64,000 bases of DNA from Camarhynchus parvulus (taxonomy: Eukaryota > Chordata > Aves > Passeriformes > Thraupidae): assembly GCF_901933205.1 (NCBI RefSeq), contig NC_044600.1:10392501-10456500 (forward strand), in the 5' to 3' direction. Below the pieces are notes generated by a model that was not told the origin of the DNA, did no database searches, and saw nothing but the letters and a program-made list of their open reading frames with translations. Shown piece by piece: positions 26,701 to 37,570 of the stretch (within the stretch, counting starts at the first letter, position 1; every line of letters starts with the position of its first letter). The position numbers and the translations under genes were made by a program.

Positions 26701-27960
26701 GGTTTGGAGAGATGGAAGCTTTGGGTATGATTTTGTTCACAATGGAAAAGTGAATGCATGGTTTCTAGAAGAATTCAGCACAGTAAAACAATTCTATCCT
26801 GTAAACAATATAGCCCTTTAGTTCTAAAATCTTCTGGGAAATTATTTTTCTCTATTATCAAATTAGTTGCATTATAACGTGGCTTCCTGAAAACTGCCTT
26901 CTGCACTCCAAAGGACTAAAAGTTCATACCACACAACATGTTCTCCTATGCCTAAGTCAAGGAGGTATTGCAACTCTGTCCTTTGATAATTTTAAGACCT
27001 GCCCTTTACAAAACTTACAGAGCTAAAAAATGTGACTGAAAGCACTCATGGACTTAGAATAAATCAAGCTGACACAACCTTTTCCCTTTTTTCATCTTTT
27101 AAAAAGTCCAGTCCCAGGGTGAGACTAAGGGTGCAGTTCCACAGGGATGTCAGTCAATGTAAATTTTGGGCTCGCTCAGTCCTCCTGCCCTCTCAACTCC
27201 TCATCCTCTTTCAGTTTTGAGTTTCTGGCTCAGTCGACTTCCTGAACTGGTTCACCACTGGATTGCTAAGATGAGCTGAAGCTGTTTTTCCCTCCTGCCT
27301 ACCTGAACTGCAGCTCCTTCTCCCTCCAGTCACTGACAATCTTGAGACCAGCAGATAAGCCAGTCAGAGGAACAGAATCAGGAGAAATTGCCATTAAAAC
27401 CATCACAGAATCCAGATCAGTTTTTAGCCTATCCATCTTGTACAGAATTGGGCGTGGATAATGAAACAAGATCATGAAAAGCAAGACACTTAAATAGAAA
27501 AAAATCCCATCCTTTTTAAACATTAAAAAATACAAAATAATTAATTGTAACAGCATCCTCATTATATAAGTGTATCTCTTTGCAGGCTCACAAAAAATGT
27601 CGAAACAAATTTCTCTGTTAACAGATTCTTCAGTGACTATTCAGACTTAAATATTATGCCTTGTGAGCAATGCAATATAGCCAATATCAAGTTATTCTTT
27701 CTTGTCAGGAAGTTAATACATAGTAATAATCACTGTTCACTGAAATTTTAGTGATGGAAAATAGACAGTACAAGGACTAATGTGACTCTGATTACAGCAT
27801 TTTTCCTGATGAAAGCAATAGAGAAACTCTACAACATAGAAGTCTACATCCTCTGTAAGAGGAACCTGGGGTAGAATAATACAGGGGTAATGATGACATT
27901 TCCTTTTGAATGTACAAAGAATAGGGACAGAAATTATTGGAAGACAGGACACAGAAGCAG

Positions 27961-28020
27961 GATGAGTTATACCATGGCTTCTGTGGTGGAGATGAGTTAT
28001 ACCATGGCTTCTGTGGTGGA
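27961..28020. repeat. Perfect tandem duplication of a 30-bp unit
   Basis: The 30 bases at 27961-27990 are repeated without a mismatch at 27991-28020, starting gatgagttat and ending tgtggtgga. The identity implies a recent duplication. It lies about 50 bp before the CR1 copy at 28074. The minus-strand 172-codon open frame (27737-28255) owes its HHRSHGITH doublet to this duplication and its N-terminal part to the CR1. Confidence 0.97.
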
Positions 28021-28073
28021 TGAGAAATGGCAAATTAGCTAGACCAGCTGATGTGGAAAATGATGAACAAATG

Positions 28074-28255
28074 ACAGAACAGTAGAGTTGGGAGGGACCT
28101 CTGGAGATCACCCAGCCCAACTGCCCTGCCCAGGCAGGGTCACCTGGGGCAGGAGACACAGGAACACATCCGGGTGGGTCTGAAATGCCTCTGGGGAAGG
28201 AGACACCACAACCTCTCGGGGCAGCTGTTCCACCCCAAAAGACCCTTCTGCTCAT
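28074..28255 (-). mobile_element. CR1 LINE 3'-end fragment, antisense on + strand
   Basis: Follows another avian CR1 3' variant: 'agtagagttgggagggacct', 'ctggagatcacccagcccaa', 'caggcagggtcacctgggg', 'aggagacacaggaacacatc', 'gggtgggtctgaaatgcctc', 'gaaggagacaccacaacctc' and 'gggcagctgttcca'. The copy is relatively GC-rich compared with its flanks, which creates the long but meaningless minus-strand open frame here. Confidence 0.92.
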
Positions 28256-31200
28256 TGTACAGAGCCATAATTGTTGTCATTCTCATACAACAAGCAGGGT
28301 GTAGTTAAAAGTATGTCTTTGCAACAAAATGAGGATATGGAATGAAAATTCTGTTACTATGCCCCAAAAGAAGTTCTGCAACAGATGAGATTCAAGCCTT
28401 TACTGAGTAATACATTATGCTTAAAAAGACAGAGAAATCTTAAAGGTTTCACTCATGGAACTTTAAAAACTTTGACAATGTATTTTTTTTCCCAAATGTG
28501 CATGTGCATTAAATACATTCCAGCTTTCACTTGTTCCAACACTTCACAGCAGTATTTTTAGTGTGCTCACTTAAGATGTTTCTTTAAGTTTAAAGGTCAT
28601 CAGAGTTCAAGAAGTATGTTCTATACTTGAAATGTTCACCAGAGTTTTAGAGTTATTAATAGATCTCATTATATTTTTCATGTATGAGTATATCTCCTAA
28701 AGTTTGTGTTCAATTCTAAATAACCAGAATTTCAAAAGGTCAAATAAATAATGAGGTGTCTCATTGCAACAGGAAATATATTCACTATTTTGCCACAAGG
28801 TTTTTCTATTTAGTTACTTCTGGAAAAGAATTACTTTGCTCTATTGCCTTGTTGCACAAAATTCTCATACTCCTTATCATTACAGAATAAAATATAAACC
28901 CATGTTAGACAGAAGCATAATAAAATCTGTAATGATGTTTATTCATGATAACCTCTCAGAAATTAAAATTTGTTTCATTATTTAAGATTAGTACTTCACC
29001 ACCACCTACAGCATCATACAATTTATTGTTGTTTGTTGGTGACAACAGTAGAGACTGCAGTCCAAGTTCTCTAAGATTCTAGAGGACAATGAACCTGTTT
29101 TCTTGCTCAGAAATGGATTCTCTCCTCCTTTGAAAGGCACAGGTCTCTTCCCAGCATCCTCACCTCCCCTGACACACACCTGGTGCTCCACTCCACTGGT
29201 GACAGGGAGAAAACCATCTGAATTACACAAATCACTCACATTTCTGATCCAGACAAGCAGCACAGCAGTGTGGTGTCCCATACCCATTGATTCTTTCTTC
29301 AGGATATTATATATTCTCCTGTTATCTAACAGCTTTCTTATATTCATTATACACTTCATAACTGGCGAGCAACTTTACTAACTGGGAAATGCCTTCAGTT
29401 AGAATTTTCAAATCTAACTTTAACAGTGTTTAGATACTCTGTACTTGGAAGTCACATAAGCCATATATACATTAACTTTTACTATCTGTAAAATTTAGAG
29501 CAGTTTTGCATTCTAGTGCTTTCTGTGTAGCTGTCTGAACTGCCATGTGGCTTTCTACTTGCTAAAGCTCTCTGTCAAATTTAAAGCTTTGTGTTCTTTT
29601 TTTCAATTATTCTGTTCATGAATATATTTTGTATTTTGTTTCTTTCCCATAATTGTGTAGAAGAGCCTTGAGGCAAATTAGAATATAAAAATCAATAACA
29701 GAGTTTTATTAAGAGATTGAATGATTGAATTTAGGTAGACATGCAAACTGAACATTAATGTACCAGTTTCTTCTGATATGCAATTTCAACATAAGATTTA
29801 TTCAGAAATATGCTGAGACAAAAACATCTCTATTGAGGAACAGTTTTTCTACTTTGAAACTGTTTTAATTTTTTTACTCAGCTACAATATGCCACAGGTT
29901 ACACTTTCAACCAAATCAAGAATGTTTTCTATGCTCACAAGATTGGCTATTTGCAAGTCTTGTCACTTAGCAACTTCTGAGAAGCAACAACACTTATGTG
30001 AATGACCCATATGCTGCCACTCACTAAATTATTTAGGAGATAATGGAGAAGGATGAGCACAAGAGTGATCCGGTAAAAAAAATCTCAAACCCTCAATTTT
30101 TCTCTATAGCTTACTCTAGTGAATTAGGAAGCAGAAAAACATAATCTAGTTATTTGAATGCCTGCACAGAAATAAGAAATAATAAAAAAAAAACTTTTGG
30201 CATTGTTGTAATTACAAGAAATATCAGTATATTTTAACATTTAGCCTAATTAGACTGATAAAGAAGAACACCATAACTGAAGAAATATCAGTATATTATA
30301 AGAAATATCAGTATATTTTAACATTTGTTGTAATTACAAGAAATCACAAGAAATATCTGTATATTTTAACATTTAGTCCAATTAGACTGATAAAGAACAC
30401 CACCATAACTAAAGGTTCTGCTCTTGTGAAGTCTCCACAGTCCAGACCAGAAGCACAAAGAAAGTCTCAGGACCATAATAAAATAAAACGCCCATACTTG
30501 TATTGGTGCATGTTAAGCTGCAGTGTGAGGCACTGGACAATTCTCAGCTCAAATGAGCATTATATTTTCTCTCCAAGATAGCAGGAAGAAACCCCAAAAG
30601 AGCTACCAGAGCATTGATGTGATCAGACCAGCTGGACAGATGTGGGGACATCTGGGAGAGGAACAGGCTCAGAGAAGGCTCTTTCAGCCAGGGGCCACAG
30701 AGCCCTGCCCATCCTGGCTTCCAGCATCTCCTGAATTCTTCTTCATTCCTTCAGCCTCTCCAGACTCTGATATGGTAAAACCTTGCCTGTGAATCATTCT
30801 GCTTTGTTGAGGCCACCCTCCTACATCTAGACAGTACTATAATAATTTCACAACAGCAAAGAGCTGAGCCTTCAATCAGGCTATCACTCACTGACATAAC
30901 ACATTTAATCACAGAAAAGTTAAAAGAAAATATGCAAAGAGCTTTCGCCTTTTCTCCACTTTCAAGTTTCAAAAAAACATGAACAGACTGTCTCACACTA
31001 CACCAGACCTGTCTAACTAGATCAGGATCTCTGGGAGAAAGAGTCTGATGCAAAATAGGAAAGACATAAATTGAAATAGATAAATAATGCCCCAGAGAAT
31101 GTTGATTTTATTCTACAACAAATTGATCAAATATTTCCAAGAAATTAAATCGAAAGAAATGGGTGGTTTCAGCTAACATTCCTTTGACCTTTAAGAGTCT

Positions 31201-31535
31201 AAAATCAACAAATACTTCATTAAAAAGTAGAATCAATACCTGAATGCTTATGAGTTTTTAGGCAATTATCTTTTAAACTTTTAAACTAATATAACACCAA
31301 CCAATGGTGAGTGTATATATTTTCTCAAAAAACATTCAAACCACACTCTCTAGGACAATCTTTTCATATCATCCCTATATCAGATAAGATGGTAGCCACA
31401 AAAATATCAGAAGATAGTGCTGAAATAAGAATCATTAAAAAAATTGAAAAAAATTCACAGGAAGATCTCAGTGACTTTTTTTTCCTGCTGTTGTTCCAAC
31501 TGAGTTATTTTACCTACTCGATGTCATCATATCAA
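28256..31535. other. Unique AT-rich sequence with a local duplication
   Basis: No gene or transposon recognised. The 122-bp-offset duplication at 30203-30410 is listed separately. A GC-richer patch at about 30640-30770 gives a short open frame without known features. Confidence 0.55.
30203..30410. repeat. Local direct duplication with internal 20-bp repeats
   Basis: The segment from 30203 to 30278 recurs at 30325-30410 at an offset of 122 bases, sharing 'ttgttgtaattacaag', 'tatattttaacatttag' and 'aattagactgataaag'. The core unit agaaatatcagtatatttta (or a one- to two-base variant) occurs four times, at about 30217, 30281, 30301 and 30349. This looks like stepwise tandem duplication within unique sequence. 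Confidence 0.9.
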
Positions 31536-31761
31536 GAAAACAGATCGGATATTAGAAAAAATTTCTTCACTGAAGGGATTGTCAAGCACTGGCACAGGCT
31601 GCCCAGGGCAGAGGTGAAGCCATCATCCCTGGAGCGATTTAAAAGATGTGTAGATGTGGCACTTGGGGACATGGTTTAGTGGTAGGCTTAGAAATACTGG
31701 GTTAACTGTTGAACTTGAAAATCTTAGAGGTCTTTTCCAGCCTTAATGACTCTATGCCTCT
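31536..31761 (+). mobile_element. CR1 LINE 3'-end fragment, sense orientation
   Basis: Matches the sense strand of the CR1 3' end: 'ggatattagaaaaaatttct', 'tcactgaaggg', 'gtcaagcactggcacaggct', 'gcccagggcagaggtgaag', 'ccatcatccctggagcg', 'tttaaaagatgtgtagatgt', 'ggcacttggggacatggttt', 'cttagaggtcttttccagcc' and a degenerate terminal 'gactctatgcctct'. The 122-codon open frame at 31311-31679 ends inside this element and is not a gene. Confidence 0.95.
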
Positions 31762-33380
31762 AAGTGCATCCATTCAAGTGCAATCACTGTCACCACTCCA
31801 AATCCTTTGTTTCAACTGGGGAAAACCATTACACTCAATGGTAGCATAGACTGTAAATCATTAATAGATTGTGGGGTAGAGCTATCTGAAGAGATCATGT
31901 TTGATGCATACTAAAGTTAACAGTTTAACTGGATTATAATAAATTCTGTGATATACCAATACACAGCTCCATTGGGCAGCCATGAGGAAATCCTTATGTT
32001 TGTGAGTTCTTGAATGTATTAGCTGAATATAAGAATTATCTGTTGCTTTATTCTATATGCTTTCCAGGTTTTTCATAAATAATGTCTTAGTTCCATCTTC
32101 AGCATTCCATCTTTGAGGTTTTGTAATGATGTGCTGTATTCAATTCACTTTCTCCAAATTTTTACTTCCAGCCTAGAAAATTTAGAACCAGAGCTCCAAC
32201 ACATCAGTCACACAATCAGCTAAATTAGGCTACTCCTGTTGGTTTAACTGGCAACTTTCAAGCACACAAAACAAAGCAGCAAGGTTTTAATGGTTTAAAC
32301 CCTCCAAAGTGGATCATAATACAAAATGTATTGCTCATCAGCTGGCAGAGAAGGCAAGGAATGCCATATGCTTTCAGTTTCATTTGTGTTGTTTATCTCT
32401 AATACTAAACCCTAATGCAATACACTTTCTATTACTCTGCCATGTCAATCTTTTTTATGTGCAAGGGGATCAGGAAAACAAGGCTATATTGGTTCCAATA
32501 GTAACAAGCCAATACAGACTCTACTGATTCAAGGGTAGCTCAGAGCTATGGAGTAGTAAATTAATACTCCATGCATGAATTAGAAATACAGGCGAAAACA
32601 ACACAGTCAAAACGCTTGTTTTGATGGCTAGCTGATGGCTTGGAGTTAATGCTTAGACAAACCTGGAAACAAAACAGCAATAGGTCAGAAATACGGGTGA
32701 GCAATTTGAGTTTTAAAGCATTGGGGCTAAAGTTCTGCACATGTAACTATGGGCTAACCAGCATGTGAGCTAGGGGATTCCTGCAAGACAGCACTGCATT
32801 CATAGCTTTAGGAGACCACTTTTTCCACTTACAATGGGGGACAAAAGACAGTGCCTTGGTGACAGTAACTCACCACATTGCAAGGCACAAAGTCAGTATT
32901 TATGAAAAGCCAAACTCCATCTGATCCATATCCCTACCAGGTTGCTGGTGTTTTCTTTTATCATGCTCAACACACACACAGACAAACATACCCAGGTAGA
33001 GACAGGCAGCAATGAGCACCTCTGAAAGCAAGTTTCAAAAGGCAAATATTTCATTCCAACCACATCATGGATTCTTAACCCCACTCATCTTTGTAATCAA
33101 CAAAGACGAAGACACGAACACAAAGGCAATTTTCTGAGGATCTCTTTGCCCCTAAATAATTCTTTCAGTTGCCAATTTTTTTCCTCTCTGTGAGATGGTG
33201 GAGTTTACTTCTCGATGACAAAATGTTTCCCTGTGTATGTACACTATAGTCACCTCACAGGAGGTGTCACTTGGCTGCTTTGCTCCCCTCACCCCTGGTA
33301 CAGAATTTGAAGCACTAGTCTGGATTCTGCTGCAATCTTTTTAGTTCTCTACCTTTCCCTGGACCTGAACTACCCATTGT
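31762..33380. other. Unique sequence without recognisable gene
   Basis: I see no repeat family, RNA gene or coding signature in this interval. Confidence 0.5.
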
Positions 33381-33381
33381 A

Positions 33382-33960
33382 AACAAGAAAGATGCTGCAA
33401 TATGACATGCTAAGGGCTCAGAGGCGGCAGATTGCCAGCTGGCCCATGTCCTGAAAACTCTCCAGGAGAATGACAGAAGGCAGCAAGCAGAACTGCTAAA
33501 AACAGTCATGGGGGGAAGACAGAAAATGCAGCTTAAGAGAGATGCTGCAGAAACTGAAGCAGGAAACATTATGAACTAGATAAATTTGATGATCACTGGG
33601 GAAAATGGTCACTTAAAATTTCATTCAAACTCCAGACCTAAGATATTCCTCTTGAATCAGAAGAGTAATTGCTTTAACCAGAAACTTTGGTTTAGATGGT
33701 AAAGAAATGAAGGAACTGTGGACCACAACAAGTTCTGTGGATTATGAAAGTTTTTTGGATGATGGAAAACTGGCAGATATGCAGCTGAATTAGGAAAAAA
33801 ATGAGAAAAAGTAAAGCAGATTTGCCGTAGAGGAGCACATTAATTATCTTCTAGAGAGAATTAAGTCCCTGAAGTCTTAAAACTCTTTGAACACTGTCTC
33901 ACTGGGATAAGGTCAGAAAAGCAACTGCTTTGTTCTCAGTTAAAACACAGAATAAAAGAA
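33382..33960 (+). pseudogene. Possible decayed coding relic of unknown family
   Basis: Plus-strand reading gives two protein-like stretches in different frames. The first (33406-33576, 57 codons open) reads charged and helix-like, with QLAHVLKTLQENDRRQQAEL near its middle and then KMQLKRDAAETEA. The second (33656-33790, 45 codons open) contains FGLDGKEMKELW and VDYESFLDDGKLADMQL. After a stop it continues in the same frame with RFAVEEHINYLLERIKSLKS. Stops at 33403, 33577, 33791 and 33812 and the frame change rule out a working gene. An AATAAA at 33950 and an A-rich tail from 33951 follow. I do not recognise the family. It could be a processed pseudogene, an old retroelement ORF, or coincidence. 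The 84-codon minus-strand open frame (33315-33569) is the mirror of the first stretch. Confidence 0.28.
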
Positions 33961-34008
33961 CACAAACAAACCAAAAACCTCACAAAACAAACAAAATTAA
34001 CCAGAAAG
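33941..34008. repeat. A/C-rich low-complexity tract
   Basis: Dominated by CAAA and CCAAAA steps on the + strand with few T or G. It may be the degenerated A-rich tail of the relic immediately upstream, or one of several similar tracts in the window. Confidence 0.7.
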
Positions 34009-34814
34009 CCCCTGGAAGCCATGTATTTTCTAAACTGTCTGTTGTATATTAGAAGAAAACAATTAGAAATAAAAACTCAACCCTTCTTCATGTATTGATC
34101 AACTCAACAATTATATATGTCCAGTATTGCTTAAGAGTTTCTAAATAAAGCAACCACTATAATCTAAATTTCCTTCTTGGTTGGGAGACACACCTGCAGA
34201 CAAAGATGACTTTCAAAGCATTTGCTGGAGGTGTCCCAGAGAGTTAAATATTCCTAGTAAAAAGCCTTTGCTTTGATGATTTTAAATAAGATTTTGGTCT
34301 TACTCTCAGAGCTCATGACACAGCATTTTCTGCAGGTTTTACAATCTTCTCTACTACTTAGCATTAAGACCTAAGAAAGATTTCACTACATATAAATGTG
34401 CTAAGACACAGATTAAAGTTTAATTAATGAGATTCATGTTTTTCAGTGACATCCTTGCAAGGACAGCTTATATAATTATTTATAGAATTTTAAAATTAAA
34501 TTTCAAATACTACATCAGTAATATAATTCTTTCTAAAAAGTTATTTTACTCTTAATCTTAAGATGACATTATCCAATCCTACCCAGCTGAGAATTCTTGA
34601 AAGGTTCTGACTTGCATTAAAAATTATCATTAAAAATTATCTGTATTTGAATTAAGTTCACTTTTTGTTGAAACATTTAACTCTCGGTGTAAAAGCTTTG
34701 CAGTTGTAGAATTTATCAAGGATCCTTGGCAAATATTTAAAAATTAATTGCCTTCTTTTAAAGATGTACTTATGGTCTGAATTTATATAAGTTCAGCTTC
34801 TGCCCAAGCAGCCA
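34009..34814. other. Unique AT-rich sequence
   Basis: No gene recognised. A perfect 13-bp tandem pair (attaaaaattatc) lies at 34616-34628 and 34629-34641. Confidence 0.5.
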
Positions 34815-35332
34815 CATCACAAAGAGCTGAGGTCTGCAGGGACCCCTGGAGATCACCAAAGCCTGTGCACTAAAGCAGGTTGCCCGGGACTGTATCCCAT
34901 CAGGTTTTGAATATTGCAAAGGATGGTGATTCTACAAACTTTCTTGGCAATTGTTTCATTGTCCAACATCGATTACATAAAAAATAAAAAAAAAGGGAAA
35001 AAAAAAAGTCGCTTTCCTTTGTTGAAATGGAATTTCCCAAATTTCAATTTGTGGCAGTTGACTCTTGTCCTGTCACTGATCACCATTGTGTAGATCCCAT
35101 CTCCATAGGTTACTGTCTCCCTCTAGGGATGTAAACTCATTGATAAGATCCCTCTGAGCCCTTTCCACATCTACTGAAACCAATTCCAGCTCTTCTAGCA
35201 TGTCAAATGCCCCACTCCTCAGTCATCCTTCCCGGCCTTTGGCTGAACCTGTCCATGTCTCTACTGAACAAGGAAGCCCAGAACTGGACAAGGTGTTCCA
35301 GCTTCAGTCTCACCAGTGTATTCCCATAGTAC
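34815..35332 (-). mobile_element. CR1 LINE 3' half, antisense on + strand, with A-rich insertion
   Basis: About 500 bp reading inversely along CR1: 'ctgcagggacccctggagat', 'aaagcaggttgcccgggact', 'aggttttgaatattgcaaag', then after an A-rich insert 'cttgtcctgtcactgatcac', 'gataagatccctctgagccc', 'ttccagctcttctagcatg' and 'agaactggacaaggtgttcc', ending at 'ttcagtctcaccagtg'. The last boxes correspond to the region just 3' of the reverse-transcriptase domain. Heavily mutated and inactive. The 101-codon open frame starting at 35200 is incidental. Confidence 0.88.
34976..35008. repeat. A-rich insertion within CR1
   Basis: About 33 bases of almost pure A with a few T and G interrupt the CR1 match. 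They occur where CR1 would normally read through the sequence equivalent to 'gaagaatttcttc' (inverted). Confidence 0.75.
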
Positions 35333-37404
35333 ATGTATATGTATTTATAAAGCAGAACAAACTGCACACTGATTTATCCAGGGTATTCATAGAGGTTCAC
35401 CCAAAGCTCTCCTGCATTTATTTAACACAGTTACAAAGCAACTTCTTTTTCTACTCTCTCAATGGCTCAGCTGAGCTGAATAATGTTGTTGTCTGTTGCT
35501 TTTAGATGGCACATTTAGATCTCCATTCCTTCTCTAAGACCCCTCTCTTTATATCATGGAGAAATGAGTTTCTATTATGCATGAATTCTGCTTTGCTCAC
35601 TTCAAGAGCTGTATTCTCTGACATGAGATTTTTAGCCCTGGATGGGCACAGATGTTGTCTCTACTGTTCTGGCAGAGAACACAAGCACTAACAGGTGCTC
35701 CATTTGTTTGGCCTTTAAAACAACAGCCAAAAGGGATCAGCATCTCTAGGATTTTGAAATTCCCAAATCTTCTAGCTCTTTGGTAATCTGCAGCTCTAGT
35801 ACGCCCAGAATCTCAACCCTACTACTCTTCTGAAACAGAAAAGGAGCTGGATAAGAATCCTCACATGCTTCCAGGGCCCGTGTGTGCTGTGCACACCCAG
35901 CCCATCAGTGCAGTCTGCTCAGGGACCTTCCAGAGCAGCCACACCTAACCCTGTGCTCAGGATGGGGGCTGCTAATTACTGCCCACATCTCTGCATTTCC
36001 CTCTGCCCTGAACTGAGCTGCACTCTGAAATTCAGTGAGTTTCAGGGGTAGAAACCAATACAGTTTCAGAATTCCCTTCTCCAGGGAAGTGAAAGAAAAG
36101 AGCCTGACATTAAAGATCTATAACTCAAGTTTTGATTATATTCTGCCATGCATCTGTGTGTAGTGACCTGGATATCACTGTGAGCAAATTCTCAACAGGA
36201 AGCTGAAGCAAGCTTGGGAATTTTCTTTATGTTATCAAAATACAAGAAGCAAAGGTAAAAAATGATATCTGATTATTCCTTGGTGCAGTTTGCAGTTTCC
36301 ATGAACCCAGAGAAGCTGTTGTAGACTACTGCTACTGTCCTGAAAGTCCATTATTAATGCTAGTTTTATTTTTCTGATTTACAGAATGCAGAATTATGTG
36401 CACACAAATTAAATGTCAGAGTAAATCCTACCTGGTATTGCCATAATTTTGGAATAATTTCTCAGGATAGTTTAGACTGTCCCAACCATCATTATTCTTG
36501 GCCATGTTTAGATAGAGAATGGATAGAAACAACTCTTAGAAATATTAGCATTATTTTTTCCCCAGAAGAACCTTCAGTTTTTGTTGGGTTTTGTTTATTT
36601 GGTTGGTTTGGTTTTTAATACTACTCATTAGTTCCCTAAGATTCTATTGCTTATTAATCCAGTGGTTTTAAACATGAAATGACTATTTTAGCAAAAACAT
36701 TTTGTCATCTTCCAAAGGGAGATCTAAGAAAGCAGAGAGAAAACACTTTATTAACTAAGAGATGAAATTTTTTGTTTATACAACCTAATCCTTCTTTCCT
36801 AAAAGCTCTTCCATCCATGGAGCAAACAAACTGAATCCCTAATAAATGAATATAAACACACTAAATCCCTTAATAAAAGTTCTATTTTTCAGTCTCAGTG
36901 GAATTGGGAGTTTCTAGCATCCCTTGATGCTTCTGACAGTGCTCACTCCCAGTAGGATCTCTGGGCATTTTTCATGCCAGACACCAAGAGAAGGTCCTCT
37001 GACTGTACTTCTGTCCATGTTACAGCTCATTAAACAGAGAAATGCATCTCCCCAAGTTTGAAGCCTCAGAAATGGAGACCTGAGCTTTCAGAGCAGCCCT
37101 GGGTCGTGTGCCCTGGCACTGCAGCTCAGCACCAAGGCAGCTCTCCAGCTGCTGCAGAGCACTGAGAGGATTCCTCTTTCCATCAAAGTCCCTAAGTCAC
37201 TGCTGAGCAGTTTTCTGGGGATTGAAACTGAAACTCTTTACCCAGGCTTTGCAATTTACAGATCTGAAACATGGATTTCAGCTGTTGTTTCATGATGTTG
37301 CCACCTCCCATCTCCCTCTGTCTTTTCAGAGACTTCAATTGGCTTTATTAGGAGAAAAAACTTGTATTGAAGAGAAAAAAAAAGATATCACTACACCACC
37401 ATAT
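35333..37404. other. Unique sequence without recognisable gene
   Basis: GC-richer patches occur at about 35870-36015 and 37070-37160. A T/G-rich tract lies at 36578-36617. Short open frames (61-92 codons) carry no recognised motif. Confidence 0.5.
36578..36617. repeat. T/G-rich low-complexity tract
   Basis: Runs of TTTGG and GGGTTTTG on the + strand, the reverse-complement type of the A/C-rich tracts elsewhere in the window. Confidence 0.75.
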
Positions 37405-37570
37405 AAATACATGATGAGCCTGCATCTTGTGTACTGCCTGCAGCTCTGGTCCCCCCAGCTCAGCAAAATTATAAACAAGAGGGGAAAACATAGTAAATAA
37501 TTCTGATGAATGATGCAGAACTGCTTCCCAACAAGAAGCCAATCAAAGAGACTGGAATTCCTCAGCTTAG
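37405..37570 (+). mobile_element. CR1 LINE fragment, sense orientation, diverged
   Basis: Contains 'cttgtgtactgcctgcagct' and 'ctggtccccccagctcagca', corresponding to the CR1 box 'gagtactgcgtgcagctctggggcccccag', and farther on 'agactggaattcctcagctt', corresponding to 'agactgggactgttcagcctg'. The sequence between is badly degraded. It lies in the region 3' of the RT domain and lacks a recognisable CR1 terminus. Open frames of 92 (+) and 90 (-) codons overlap it and are not considered genes. Confidence 0.75.

Larger units (their letters stand above)
19366..28073. other. Long unique stretch without recognisable gene
   Basis: Nearly 9 kb with no CR1 or other transposon that I recognise. GC-richer patches at about 19690-20050 and 21400-21785 produce several overlapping open frames (up to 108 codons) in different frames of the same DNA, the pattern expected of non-coding GC-rich sequence. 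An AT microsatellite lies at 20691-20712 and a perfect 30-bp tandem duplication at 27961-28020. Sequence from 21785 onward is strongly AT-rich. Confidence 0.55.

Noticed and set aside
27100..27150. 'gcagttccacagggatg' resembling the CR1 RT box
   Set aside because: Single short match without flanking RT boxes in order.
27737..28255. 172-codon minus-strand frame, the longest in the window
   Set aside because: It is built from a CR1 3' end and a 30-bp tandem duplication; no independent coding signal.
30640..30780. GC-richer patch considered as another CR1 copy
   Set aside because: No ordered series of CR1 boxes could be traced.
31311..31679. 122-codon plus-strand frame
   Set aside because: Its C-terminal part is translated CR1 3' sequence and the rest is unremarkable.
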